A DNA stretch of 64,000 nt from Dictyobacter kobayashii (GTDB lineage Bacteria; Chloroflexota; Ktedonobacteria; Ktedonobacterales; Ktedonobacteraceae): assembly GCF_003967555.1 (NCBI RefSeq), contig NZ_BIFS01000002.1, positions 124,001 through 188,000 on the forward strand, read 5' to 3'. A program made the translations under genes and the position numbers. Shown here one piece after another: positions 36,569 through 46,430 of the stretch. A model generated the notes under the pieces. That model was given only the letters and a program-made list of their open reading frames with translations, was not told where the DNA came from and made no database searches. Within the stretch, counting starts at the first letter, position 1. The number at the start of each line of letters is the position of its first letter.

Positions 36569-38074
36569 ATGATCAGCACACCAGAAGCGATCACAATAAC
36601 CGAACGTGTGAATGCGTTCCTCGCTACCCCCAAAAAGCTACTGATTGATGGTCGCTGGGAAGAGGCCGTCTCTGGAAAGACTTTCCCAACCTATGATCCA
36701 GCAACCGAACAGATCCTCACCACCGTCTCCGAGGGAGACAAAGCCGATATCGAGAAAGCCGCCATCGCGGCCCGTCGGGCATTTGAACATGGCGCGTGGC
36801 CACGCTTAACACCATCTGAACGCGGTCGCCTGCTCTGGAAAATAGCGGACTTGATTGAGCAACACGCCGAAGAGCTGGCGTTGCTCGAGTCCCTGGACAA
36901 TGGCAAGGCGGTCACAAATGTACGCCTGATTGATATTCCCGTTTCAGTGGATATATTCCGCTATATGGCAGGTTGGACAACAAAAATCGAGGGGACAACC
37001 ATTCCACTCTCACCCGCGGACGCGCCTTCCTCCCACTACTTCGCCTATACCTTACGTGAACCGGTTGGAGTCGTAGGACAAATTATCCCCTGGAACTATC
37101 CCTTGATGATGGCGGCAATGCGCGTCGCACCAGCACTGGCCGCCGGCTGTACGGTTATTTTAAAGCCAGCGGAACAGACGCCATTGACGGCGTTGCGCTT
37201 CGGTGAAATTCTGCAAGAAGCGGGATTACCCGCTGGCGTGGTGAATATTGTGCCTGGATATGGAGAGACCGCAGGGGCCGCCCTCGCAGAGCACCCGGAT
37301 GTCGACAAAATATCCTTCACCGGCTCAACAGAAGTCGGTCGCCTGATTTTGAAAGCGTCGGCAATCAACATCAAACGCATATCGCTGGAGCTGGGTGGCA
37401 AATCCCCTAATATTATCTTTAAAGATGCCAGGCTTGAGGATGCGATTCGGGGAGCCGCCGATGCCATCTTCGCCAATCATGGGCAGGTATGCTGCGCCGG
37501 ATCACGCCTGTATATCGAACAAGACATCTTTGACGAAGTCATAGCAGGCGTGAGCGCCATCTCTAAAGAGATCAAGCTGGGACCTGGCATTGATCCATCA
37601 GCCACCATGGGACCACTTATCTCTGATGAGCAGCTGCACCGGGTCTGCGGCTATCTCGAATCCGGTTTTCAGCAGGGCGCGCGCGCTGTGACAGGCGGAC
37701 AACGAGTCAACCGTGCAGGTTATTATGTTGAGCCGACAATCCTTGTGGATACGACGGCTGATATGAAGGTCGTGCAAGAAGAGATATTCGGCCCGGTTGT
37801 AGTTGCACAACCATTTAAGGATGCTAGTGAAATCGCACCCATCGCGAACAATACCCATTATGGCCTGGCCGCCGGCATCTGGACACAGGATATTAGCAAA
37901 GCACATCACCTGGCTAATCGTCTCCGCGCAGGTACGGTCTGGATCAACAGCTATTCCATTTTCGACTCGGCTCTCCCATTTGGTGGATACAAACAGTCTG
38001 GCTATGGACGCGAGATGGCCCATAGCGCGCTTGATACCTATACCGAAGTAAAGGCGGTATGTATCAAGCTCTAA
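36569..38074 (+). CDS. NAD(P)-dependent aldehyde dehydrogenase
   Basis: 501 residues from the ATG at 36569, which has AAGGAG five bases upstream; a GTG at 36563 overlaps that site and is less likely. Oxidises an aldehyde to an acid. Class signatures are LELGGKSPNII (general-base Glu) and NHGQVCCAGSRLYIE (catalytic Cys), with FTGSTEVGR for the cofactor. It resembles the betaine-/indole-acetaldehyde group. In context it could act on the aldehyde released by the NRPS reductase, or prepare a building block; neither is proven. Confidence 0.93.
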   Translation: MISTPEAITITERVNAFLATPKKLLIDGRWEEAVSGKTFPTYDPATEQILTTVSEGDKADIEKAAIAARRAFEHGAWPRLTPSERGRLLWKIADLIEQHAEELALLESLDNGKAVTNVRLIDIPVSVDIFRYMAGWTTKIEGTTIPLSPADAPSSHYFAYTLREPVGVVGQIIPWNYPLMMAAMRVAPALAAGCTVILKPAEQTPLTALRFGEILQEAGLPAGVVNIVPGYGETAGAALAEHPDVDKISFTGSTEVGRLILKASAINIKRISLELGGKSPNIIFKDARLEDAIRGAADAIFANHGQVCCAGSRLYIEQDIFDEVIAGVSAISKEIKLGPGIDPSATMGPLISDEQLHRVCGYLESGFQQGARAVTGGQRVNRAGYYVEPTILVDTTADMKVVQEEIFGPVVVAQPFKDASEIAPIANNTHYGLAAGIWTQDISKAHHLANRLRAGTVWINSYSIFDSALPFGGYKQSGYGREMAHSALDTYTEVKAVCIKL

Positions 38075-38087
38075 ACTCATCTCTTTG

Positions 38088-38135
38088 GCAGCATGCCGGA
38101 ACCCTTTACTGATACAAGGGAGACCAGCATGCTGC
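38088..38135 (+). terminator. stem-loop after the aldehyde dehydrogenase gene
   Basis: GCAGCATGC (38088-38096) pairs with GCATGCTGC (38127-38135), with an inner CCCTT/AAGGG pair. No T-run follows, so it may be an attenuator or an mRNA-stability element rather than a full terminator. The remainder of the 247-base gap to the next gene shows nothing else. Confidence 0.35.
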
Positions 38136-38321
38136 TACGAGTAGCATGCCGTTCAATCGTATGAGCGCAGCTGCCTGACAGGCGCACCCGTTTGCTCGCC
38201 GCTGCTCAAGTTAAATGGCTGAGCCCGTGGCAGCGGAGCTAGCCGCGTCCAGGCGGCGTTTCCAAATGCTTTTTACAGCTTGATGTAAAGCGTCTTGAAA
38301 TCACAGGAAGTGTGACGCACT

Positions 38322-40208
38322 ATGCAAAAGGAGTGTTTCTGGAGCCAGCAGCCCCCAGCCTTCAGTGTCGGCTTCAACTATCATCCCTCGGCAACGGGTT
38401 GTCAGTACTGGCAGCAATGGATACCCGGAGACATTGAACACGATCTACAAGAGATGGCCCGCAGAGGCTTTAATACAGTTCGCTTTTTTCTTTTCTGGGC
38501 TGATTTTGAACCGGTGGCCGGTTGCTACGATGAACGTGTGATACAGCGGCTGCAAGAATTTGTGCAGATGGCACGCAGATGTGGTTTATGGTGCGTCCCA
38601 TCCCTTTTAACCATCTGGATGAACGGCCAGCTCTTTGATCTGCCCTGGAGGCAGGGGCGCGACCTCTGGACAGATCCTACCATGGTGCAATTTGAAGTTG
38701 ATTACGTGCAACGTATTGCGTCCGCGCTACGCGACGCTGACAATATTCTGGCATACGATCTGGGTGATGAAATCATTCACGTTGACTTTCATAGCGCCCA
38801 ACAGCTCTCACGCGATGAGGTCAAAACGTGGCAGCAAACACTAGCCACAGCCATTCGCCAGATCCAACCATCCGCTCAAATCGTACAGGGAAATGAGGCA
38901 TCTAGCATATTTGGCATGCATGAGTTCCGTCCCGAGAATAGCCAGGCCCTGGATCGGCTGGCTATCCATGGTTTCCCACTCTGGACACCATTTGCTATTG
39001 AATCAGTAATGAGCTACAAGGCGACCCTATTTGTCCCCTTCTTAATCCAGATGGCACGCCAACATGGTCCAATATTGATTGACGAACTAGGTAGTTATGG
39101 GACCGATGACGAAGTCGCCACCCACTTTCTGCGCGCCACTACCCATAGCTGCCTGGCAAATGGGGCACGAGGGATCATTGTATGGTGCTGGCAGGACTTC
39201 CTGTCCACCAATAAACCATTTAATAAACATCCCAATGAACGCTTTGTGGGCCTGCTTAACACAGATGGTACGCCCAAACCGATGTTACCTACTTTTGAGG
39301 AATTCGCGCGCCTGGCGACTACGCAGTGGTCAACCCTGACTCTCCCGGCTCCCAGTGTTGGCATCTATCTGCCACACAGAGAAGAAGAGAGTGGTCCCAA
39401 TTATATCCAGCCACGTACCTCCTCAGCCAGTGCGGCATTTTATAGTTTCTTATTGCTCAAACGAACACATACACAATTCGAATTTGTGCATGGCCCACTT
39501 GAACGCTACAGCATCATTTTTTGTCCATCAGTCGAGCATATGACCCTGGCAGAGCATAAGCAACTGGCAGCTTACGTCCAACAGGGAGGAACATTGTATT
39601 ATTCGTGCGGCGATTACCTGCATGGGTTTGGCGGTGAAGAACTCTTCGGTATCCAGCTACACGACTTTACACTGCAGGCGTCGGATATGTCTCACTTTAA
39701 CTGGCTAGGACAGGACTACACACTCGATTGGTCAGACAAAAACGCAGCCTATCCGCAAATTCCAATCATTAAAGCGACGACCGCGACCGTCCTCGCCACG
39801 TTTCCCAATAACACACCAGCCTTAACTTGCCAGACCTATGGCCGGGGCCGCGCCTATTATTTAAATGCCCCATTTGAACGGCAGTTGGACACACCAATGC
39901 GCCTACAAGCCCAACCCTGGCATACCCTTTACGCTGAATTACTCCAACGTGCTGGTGTACGGGATGATGTACAGATTGATCATCCCGATGTAGAGCTCAT
40001 ACTGCTGCAAGGTGACCAACAACGGTATGCCTTTCTCATAAATCATGCCGCTACACAGGTCCAGGTCACACTTACAATCCATGTTGATGCGCAAGCAAAA
40101 TCAACCCAAACACAGTTCACACTTGATCCAAAGGCGGTGCACATTATCCATTGGTCACAAACACCTTCCACCAATGTAGCACTTACACATCAAGCCATGA
40201 CTATATAG
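38322..40208 (+). CDS. glycoside hydrolase-like protein (GH5/GH42-type TIM barrel)
   Basis: 628 residues, no signal peptide, so cytoplasmic. The N-terminal barrel reads like GH5/GH42 beta-glycosidases: GFNTVRFFLFWADFEPV, then LAYDLGDEIIHVD (candidate acid/base Glu) and GPILIDELGSYG (candidate nucleophile Glu). The middle part (residues 350-520) resembles the beta-galactosidase trimerisation domain (LAAYVQQGGTLYYSCGDYLHG). A start codon at 38322 has only a weak, distant AGGAAG. It sits inside a biosynthetic operon whose other arm encodes sugar-nucleotide and glycosyltransferase genes, so trimming a sugar from an intermediate is conceivable. Substrate unknown. Confidence 0.8.
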   Translation: MQKECFWSQQPPAFSVGFNYHPSATGCQYWQQWIPGDIEHDLQEMARRGFNTVRFFLFWADFEPVAGCYDERVIQRLQEFVQMARRCGLWCVPSLLTIWMNGQLFDLPWRQGRDLWTDPTMVQFEVDYVQRIASALRDADNILAYDLGDEIIHVDFHSAQQLSRDEVKTWQQTLATAIRQIQPSAQIVQGNEASSIFGMHEFRPENSQALDRLAIHGFPLWTPFAIESVMSYKATLFVPFLIQMARQHGPILIDELGSYGTDDEVATHFLRATTHSCLANGARGIIVWCWQDFLSTNKPFNKHPNERFVGLLNTDGTPKPMLPTFEEFARLATTQWSTLTLPAPSVGIYLPHREEESGPNYIQPRTSSASAAFYSFLLLKRTHTQFEFVHGPLERYSIIFCPSVEHMTLAEHKQLAAYVQQGGTLYYSCGDYLHGFGGEELFGIQLHDFTLQASDMSHFNWLGQDYTLDWSDKNAAYPQIPIIKATTATVLATFPNNTPALTCQTYGRGRAYYLNAPFERQLDTPMRLQAQPWHTLYAELLQRAGVRDDVQIDHPDVELILLQGDQQRYAFLINHAATQVQVTLTIHVDAQAKSTQTQFTLDPKAVHIIHWSQTPSTNVALTHQAMTI

Positions 40209-40219
40209 GAGACATAGAA

Positions 40220-41086
40220 ATGATCATTGATTCACATTGCCATGCCGGTGAATACCTCAAACATTTTCCTGAAAGCTTTGCCACTGGCATGATGGCGTCT
40301 ATCCACAAGCCTCCTGAGGCTATTACGACCTCGATTCCACAGTTGTTGGCGGAAATGGATGCCGCGCACATCGATCAAGCCTTCCTGCTCGCCTTTGATG
40401 CTCAACGCACACTGGGAGCCAAAGTACCCAATGAATACGTAGCCGAGATCTGTCGTCGATATCCGGACCGCTTCATCGGCTTTGGATCTGTGGATGGTAT
40501 GCATCCCGATGCAGCTGAGACAGTTCACTACTTTGTTCATGAATTACACCTGCGCGGCTTAAAAATCGCCCCGGCATACCTGCGACTCTCACCGGCAGAT
40601 CCTTGCTGGTATGGTGCATTTAGCGCCGCGCAGGAGGCTGGCATACCCGTTCTGGTCCATGTGGGGACAACACCGGCCAAAGATGCAGCCAAACAATACT
40701 TTTCACCTACACTCATGGCCAAAGCGGCACAGGACTTTCCCAGACTCAATTTCATCATGGCCCATATGGGCACTCCCTGGGTAACGCAATGTATAGATTT
40801 AATGGTCAAACACCCCAATCTCTATGCGGATCTTTCGATTTTTGGCTGGTATCAATCAATTAACACGGTGGCAAAAACACTGGAGACAGCCCGCCAACGC
40901 GGGGTGCTACAGCGCATTCTATGGGGCACAGACCAACCATGGGGCCCGTTAGGAGTATTTAAAGAGCGTATGGAACGTTTACGCAACGACACAGAGCTGT
41001 TTCCACAAGGTCAACCTTTAACAGATGAAGAATGGACCAACATCATGGGAAAAACAGCGCTTCGTCTGTTACCAGCACAACTTTAG
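40220..41086 (+). CDS. amidohydrolase-2 family metal-dependent hydrolase
   Basis: 288 residues from the ATG at 40220, which follows TAGGAGAC; an in-frame upstream start at 40151 overlaps the preceding gene and is unlikely. Metal ligands of the amidohydrolase barrel are visible: DSHCHAG (HxH), LVHVG, MAHMG and GTDQPWG (late Asp). This family includes decarboxylases and lactone or amide hydrolases such as ACMSD and gamma-resorcylate decarboxylase types, so the reaction cannot be told from sequence. Twelve bases separate it from the hydrolase gene before it, suggesting coupling. Confidence 0.85.
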   Translation: MIIDSHCHAGEYLKHFPESFATGMMASIHKPPEAITTSIPQLLAEMDAAHIDQAFLLAFDAQRTLGAKVPNEYVAEICRRYPDRFIGFGSVDGMHPDAAETVHYFVHELHLRGLKIAPAYLRLSPADPCWYGAFSAAQEAGIPVLVHVGTTPAKDAAKQYFSPTLMAKAAQDFPRLNFIMAHMGTPWVTQCIDLMVKHPNLYADLSIFGWYQSINTVAKTLETARQRGVLQRILWGTDQPWGPLGVFKERMERLRNDTELFPQGQPLTDEEWTNIMGKTALRLLPAQL

Positions 41087-41125
41087 GAATGTTCAATCCC
41101 AATAATCAAGAGAAAGGAGTTCTCT

Positions 41126-42169
41126 ATGCGTGGAGTTGTTTGGCATGGACCATATGATGTCCGTGTAGCGGAAAATCTTCCGCTGCCAGATAGAAGCCAA
41201 CCAGCCGATGCGGTTATTCGCGTCACGCGCACCGCCATCTGTGGTACTGATTTGCATCCATATCGTGGTGAAATTGCTAATTTCCAGCCCCAATCAGTGA
41301 TGGGACATGAGTTTACCGGCATCGTTGAAGAAGTTGGTAGCCAGGTACACCAATTTAAGCGTGGTGACCGGGTTGTAGCCTCTGACGTTATTGCCTGCGG
41401 CCAATGCTGGTACTGTCACCGTGGTTGGCACTACCAGTGTCAAAACGTCTCGCTGTTTGGCTATGGGACGGTTGTGGGCCCCTATGTTCCCGGTGGACAA
41501 GCCGAATATGTTCGCATTCCATACGCGGATATTGTGCTCTCGCCGATTCCCCCGACATTACAAGATGAACAGGCTCTATTCGTTGGAGATATTTTGACAA
41601 CTGGCTTCAGCTGTGCGGCGGAGGCACATATCGCACCCGGAGATACAGTGGCGGTCATCGGCTGTGGTCCAGTGGGACTCTTTGCTATTATGTCAGCCTA
41701 TTTGATGGGTGCGGGACGCGTACTGGCGCTGGATCCTGATCCACAACGCCGGGCGCAGGCCGAAAAACATGGCGCCCTACCAGTGGTACCAGATGAACAT
41801 GTAGAGGAACGAGTACGCGAATACACCCAGGGTCGTGGTGCTGATAGCGTATTGGAAGCCGTCGGCAGCGATAAAGCCCTGACAACGGCGCTTGCGGTAG
41901 TGCGGCCAAAAGGTACAGTCTCCATTGTAGGAGCTCATAGCTCTCACGCGATGCCGTTTCCTTCTATCCAGGCCTTTGCGAAAGAGATCACGTTGCGCTT
42001 CGTGGTTGGTGATCCCATTCGCACCCGCAACCAGTTGATGCCACTACTAGAAACTGGGCGGATTGATCCCGTGAGCATCATCTCACATCGCATCCCGCTA
42101 CAAGAGGCCGCTCAAGGCTATCAACTTTTCGATCAACGCAAAGCTACCAAAGTTGTGCTTATACCTTAA
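41126..42169 (+). CDS. zinc-dependent alcohol dehydrogenase (MDR family)
   Basis: 347 residues. Catalytic zinc motifs CGTDLHPYRG and GHEFTG are present, the structural-zinc lobe has four cysteines (CGQCWYCHRGWHYQC), and the cofactor loop is VIGCGPVGLF. Interconverts an alcohol and an aldehyde/ketone with NAD(P). AAAGGAG precedes the ATG. With the aldehyde dehydrogenase in the same operon it could process an aldehyde made by the terminal NRPS reductase, or supply a precursor. Confidence 0.93.
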   Translation: MRGVVWHGPYDVRVAENLPLPDRSQPADAVIRVTRTAICGTDLHPYRGEIANFQPQSVMGHEFTGIVEEVGSQVHQFKRGDRVVASDVIACGQCWYCHRGWHYQCQNVSLFGYGTVVGPYVPGGQAEYVRIPYADIVLSPIPPTLQDEQALFVGDILTTGFSCAAEAHIAPGDTVAVIGCGPVGLFAIMSAYLMGAGRVLALDPDPQRRAQAEKHGALPVVPDEHVEERVREYTQGRGADSVLEAVGSDKALTTALAVVRPKGTVSIVGAHSSHAMPFPSIQAFAKEITLRFVVGDPIRTRNQLMPLLETGRIDPVSIISHRIPLQEAAQGYQLFDQRKATKVVLIP

Positions 42170-42234
42170 AACCATCATCTATCAGTAGTGAGCAATTACC
42201 TTCATTATGCAGATAGCAAGCAGGGAGATTCCTT

Positions 42235-43761
42235 ATGCAAACACTAGGCGAAGTATTGGAGCAGACCAGGAAACGTAATCCACAGGGCATTGCCATAGAG
42301 TTAAACGAAGAACGCCTGACATATGAGCAATTGTCTATGCGCGTGAAGCGTGTCGCTCAACGCCTCCAGAGCTACGGACTGACATCACATGACATCGTGG
42401 CCTTGCTGCTCCAAAATACGCCCGCTTCGATCATCGGCTTTCTGGCGCTGGCCTGGTCAGGCATTGGCACGATTCCACTTGATCCGAATATTCCACCTAG
42501 CGAGTTGCAAACCATCAAACAACAGATTCCCTTCGTGGCTCTGATGGGAGAACGCAATAACTTGAACCACATAGAACAGATAGCCGCATCCCGGCAGTTT
42601 ATTGATATCGCAAGCATACTCGCGAATGATAAAACACAGTTTTCTGAAACCGAAGAACTCGGGCCTACTTCAGATGCCCGGAGCACATTCCTCTATCATT
42701 TCACCTCGGGCTCAACTGGAGCGCCAAAGGCCGCGCTCCATTCACAAGGCAACCTGGTAAATGGAGGAGCGCTCTATCAGCAAACATATCAAATTACTTC
42801 CACGGATACTCTATTTATACCTATCCCGCTTTATCATTCCTTTGGTATGATTGGTGGATTTGTCACGGCTTTGCTGAGCGGGGCACGCGTCATCCTCAAC
42901 AAACGCTTTGTACCCAGCCAGATCGTCAACACGATTGCACAACAACAGGTCAGTCTGCTGTTTGCGACCCCGATGATTTATGACCTTGTCGCACGCTGCG
43001 CGTTGCGCGAAACGCCAGATCTGAAAACATTGCGCTACTGCCTTTCGTCTGGCTCAGCACTATCTACCGAAACGATAGAGAAGTTCCAGGCTCGCTTTGG
43101 CAAACCTATTTACTCAGTCTATGGTTGTACGGAAGTTGGCATTATCGCATCCAGGTGGAATAGCGCGCACAACTGGCCACTCCAGGCCCTGGGACGACCA
43201 CTGCAAGGGAATTGTATTCGCATTGTGGATGAAGATGGCATAGATCAACCTGCCAACACCCGTGGGATGCTTTTAGTTCAGACACCAGCTATGTTCTCCG
43301 GCTATTACCAACATCCCGAAGCAACCTGGAATGTTTTCTCGGACAACTGGTATATCACGGGTGATATCGCCTACGTCGATGAGCAAGGTTTTTTATACCT
43401 CGTGGGACGCAAGGACACTTTTATCAATGTCGGGGGCAAAAAGGTGAATCCCACTGAAGTAGAAGGTGTACTGCAAGCACATCCTAAAGTGCGCGAGGCC
43501 ATTGTATTTGGACAGAACGCGGGCAGCGCTGGCGAATACGTTCAGGCGGTGCTGGTGCTCCGCGAACCCGCCACTACCGATGAAATTGCGGCCTTTTGTA
43601 GACAAAGATTAGCTACCTACAAGGTGCCCAGCCATATCCAGGTGGTCGATGAGTTCGCCAAAACTAGTTTGGGAAAAATCAGGCGCTCATATTACAGCAA
43701 CAACGCAGAGACTCCAGAAGATATGAAGCACTCGCTGGTGGGACACCAGATCAGGCGCTAG
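42235..43761 (+). CDS. stand-alone acyl/aminoacyl-AMP ligase (ANL superfamily)
   Basis: 508 residues. P-loop FTSGSTGAPKAALHSQGN, A5-like YGCTEVG, A7 YITGDIAYVDEQG and A10 lysine in SLGKIRRSYY are all present, so it should adenylate a carboxylic acid. It has no carrier domain. The IPLYHSFGM segment is closer to acyl-CoA/aryl-acid ligases than to NRPS A domains. Because three NRPS modules lack an A core, this free-standing ligase is a candidate for loading them in trans; alternatively it makes an acyl-CoA. AGGGAG lies before the ATG; the next gene follows after 17 bases. Confidence 0.88.
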   Translation: MQTLGEVLEQTRKRNPQGIAIELNEERLTYEQLSMRVKRVAQRLQSYGLTSHDIVALLLQNTPASIIGFLALAWSGIGTIPLDPNIPPSELQTIKQQIPFVALMGERNNLNHIEQIAASRQFIDIASILANDKTQFSETEELGPTSDARSTFLYHFTSGSTGAPKAALHSQGNLVNGGALYQQTYQITSTDTLFIPIPLYHSFGMIGGFVTALLSGARVILNKRFVPSQIVNTIAQQQVSLLFATPMIYDLVARCALRETPDLKTLRYCLSSGSALSTETIEKFQARFGKPIYSVYGCTEVGIIASRWNSAHNWPLQALGRPLQGNCIRIVDEDGIDQPANTRGMLLVQTPAMFSGYYQHPEATWNVFSDNWYITGDIAYVDEQGFLYLVGRKDTFINVGGKKVNPTEVEGVLQAHPKVREAIVFGQNAGSAGEYVQAVLVLREPATTDEIAAFCRQRLATYKVPSHIQVVDEFAKTSLGKIRRSYYSNNAETPEDMKHSLVGHQIRR

Positions 43762-43778
43762 ACAAGAAGGAGGTCATT

Positions 43779-46376
43779 GTGCTTGACACACAAAGTAACA
43801 CATTGGGAACATCGGTGGGTCTTGACGCCATCACTCCACCAGCAGCCAGCCTTCCATCTGACTCACCGCTCTTGATTCCTTTTTCGCAGCCCTCATGGTC
43901 GATCTGGAAATGGGCGGCCGTGCGAGGCGCTGGCTTTCCCGCAGAACTTATCCTGCGCGTCACGTCACCGGCCATCGCGGCCAGTGCCGATCAATTATTA
44001 ACCGTAGAAAACCGGGTCGACCAACTACGCAGACAGGCCATCGAAATCGTTAATACAGAACAAGCTCAAGTTGAACCTGAGCAACGTCAGGTCTTGCAGA
44101 GAACGTATTGGAAATTAGTAAAAGGAAAGACGCCGGGACCCATTGGGTTTCAATCCGCATCTCAAGCAATCATTGAACAATACCTCACCATGCTGGACCA
44201 ACTCAAGAAAGCGCGAGATGCATTTCAAAGTACGTACAATGCAACCCATATCCTTGAACACCAGGCAATTGGTGAGATAGCCGGGATAGAAGCAGTGCGC
44301 GAAGCTATCACCTGGCAAAACCGCGATGCAGTTAAAAAAGGAATTGCACAGATCACCAAAGAACAGCTCAAAGGTCCACCTAACGCCAAGCAGCGACAAC
44401 ATGAACAGCTGCTCGCTAACTACCTGCAGCGATACTGCGTCAAAAACGATAGCATCGGCTTCTTCGGCCCGGTTGGATGGTCGCAAATGGATCCCTCGAC
44501 CAAAAGTATAGCGTTCAAAGCAGGTCCAGCATTGTTAGCCCGGCGCCAGGTCTATTTTGAAAGCTGGGGTATCGATAGCCTGGCAGAAGCGTTCGCATCT
44601 AATAAAGAGTTGAAACGCTGGTTCATTCCACGCCGTATCGCAACCACGGATATAGAGGGCACCAGGCTCTATCAGGGTTATGGACGCACCACCCATATCC
44701 TGCCAATTCAAGCGCTGGTACTCCTGGCCTGCGATGGTGTACGCACAGCCCAGGAGATTGCAACATTTCTGCTTACACAACCTGGCAAGCGATTTCGTAC
44801 GGAAAAAGAAATATATAGCGTACTGGAGTATTTGCGCAACAAAGGTTTCATAGCATGGACCTTCGAAGTTCCAAATAGTACCCATCCCGAACAATTGCTC
44901 AAACAGCGTATCGCACACATCCCAGATAAACAACTCCGCCAACCGTTAGAGGACGCGATAGAGGAACTTGAACAGGCTCGCCAGCAAATCGCTACGGCGG
45001 CGGGCAACGCGACACAATTAGATCAGGCGCTTGCTCACCTGGATGAAACATTTACACGTCTGACAGACAAAGCGCCAACACGCCTGGCAGGGCAAACATA
45101 CGCAGGACGAACGCTGGTCTACGAAGATTGCCAGCGTGACATCAATATAACTCTGGGTCGGGACATTCTTAAAGAACTGGAACCCGGTCTGCTCTTACTG
45201 CTCAAAAGCGCCCGCTGGCTGACCTATGAGACCTCCTTGCGCTATCGCCTCATCTTTCAGCAGATCTACAACAGCCTGGTCACTAATACAGGTTCGCCAG
45301 TGGTGGAGGCTTATCAATTCTGGGTGAGTGCCTCTCAATTCTTGTTTGAAGACCGCAAACAAAACACCCTGGAAGAGCTCAAGCAGCTTCTGCGCAAACG
45401 CTGGCAATCAATCCTGAAAATCGATCCAGATGTCCACCAGGTCAGCTACAGCAGTACTGAATTAAGCGCGCCCGTCCAGGAACAATTTCAGGCTCCCCAT
45501 GCTGGCTGGAAATCGGCTCGCTTCCACAGCCCAGATATCATGATCGCTGCCCGTAGTGTTGAGGATATTCAGCGCGGGAATTATCAATTCGTCCTGGGTG
45601 AGATGCACGTGGCACGCAATACTATTGATTGTACCCTCTTTCTCAATCAGCACCCGGCACTGGATGAGCTCAAACAGGCACGCCATGAATCCGAACGTGA
45701 CGCGCGCATCATCCCGGTCATTCCCAAACACTGGCAAGGTCTTACCGCGCGTACCATCCCGGGCCTTTCTTCGCCACAAGACTGGCGCCTGGTATTCTCT
45801 AATGATCCTATCGATACCCAGGGAAGCCGTACCCTACCGATCGGCACGCTGGTTATTGAAGACACTGATAAAGGGCTTGTAGTACGTACCAGGGACGGAC
45901 AACACCAGTTCGATATTATGGAGGTCTTCGCTGATGCTCTCTCCCTGTTGATCATCAATGGATTTAGCCTGCTGCATCCCACCACGCATACCCCACGCGT
46001 CTCAATTGATCGCATTGTGGTGTGCCGGGAAACATGGCGTCTCCCTCTATCTGGCATGACATTCGCACAGGAGAACGATGAGCAAGCACGCTTTCTCGCT
46101 GCCCGTCGTTGGGCCAGACAACACCAGCTACCGCGCTGGGTTTTCGTCAAATTTCCCAACGAAACCAAGCCTTTTTATATCGATTTTGATAGCTGCACGT
46201 TTATCGACATCTTCTCAAAAGCCATTCGCCGCTTGCAGCAACATAGCCAGGATAACGTTACCATCACCTTGAGTGAAATGCTACCTCGTCATGAGGAAAC
46301 CTGGTTATGCGATCAAACCGGCCAGCACTTTACCAGCGAGTTACGCATCGTCGCCGTTGATATGACCCGGGTATGA
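43779..46376 (+). CDS. LanB-like (lantibiotic dehydratase N-terminal-type) protein
   Basis: 865 residues from a GTG with AAGGAGG five bases upstream. The N-terminal AAVRGAGFPAELILRV, the central YCVKNDSIGFFGPVGWSQ and the following domain of about 700 residues resemble Lant_dehydr_N proteins, which use glutamyl-tRNA to glutamylate Ser/Thr, or in the PEARL subgroup to add amino acids to peptides. I see no SpaB_C-like elimination domain and no LanC or precursor gene next to it. Its presence in an NRPS operon is unusual and suggests an aminoacyl-tRNA-dependent step. Assignment rests on recognised patterns only. Confidence 0.6.
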   Translation: MLDTQSNTLGTSVGLDAITPPAASLPSDSPLLIPFSQPSWSIWKWAAVRGAGFPAELILRVTSPAIAASADQLLTVENRVDQLRRQAIEIVNTEQAQVEPEQRQVLQRTYWKLVKGKTPGPIGFQSASQAIIEQYLTMLDQLKKARDAFQSTYNATHILEHQAIGEIAGIEAVREAITWQNRDAVKKGIAQITKEQLKGPPNAKQRQHEQLLANYLQRYCVKNDSIGFFGPVGWSQMDPSTKSIAFKAGPALLARRQVYFESWGIDSLAEAFASNKELKRWFIPRRIATTDIEGTRLYQGYGRTTHILPIQALVLLACDGVRTAQEIATFLLTQPGKRFRTEKEIYSVLEYLRNKGFIAWTFEVPNSTHPEQLLKQRIAHIPDKQLRQPLEDAIEELEQARQQIATAAGNATQLDQALAHLDETFTRLTDKAPTRLAGQTYAGRTLVYEDCQRDINITLGRDILKELEPGLLLLLKSARWLTYETSLRYRLIFQQIYNSLVTNTGSPVVEAYQFWVSASQFLFEDRKQNTLEELKQLLRKRWQSILKIDPDVHQVSYSSTELSAPVQEQFQAPHAGWKSARFHSPDIMIAARSVEDIQRGNYQFVLGEMHVARNTIDCTLFLNQHPALDELKQARHESERDARIIPVIPKHWQGLTARTIPGLSSPQDWRLVFSNDPIDTQGSRTLPIGTLVIEDTDKGLVVRTRDGQHQFDIMEVFADALSLLIINGFSLLHPTTHTPRVSIDRIVVCRETWRLPLSGMTFAQENDEQARFLAARRWARQHQLPRWVFVKFPNETKPFYIDFDSCTFIDIFSKAIRRLQQHSQDNVTITLSEMLPRHEETWLCDQTGQHFTSELRIVAVDMTRV

Positions 46377-46430
46377 TTATGAAAATTAGGATGTGCCAGC
46401 TCTGCTTCAGCAGAAGGCAAGAGGTTCACC

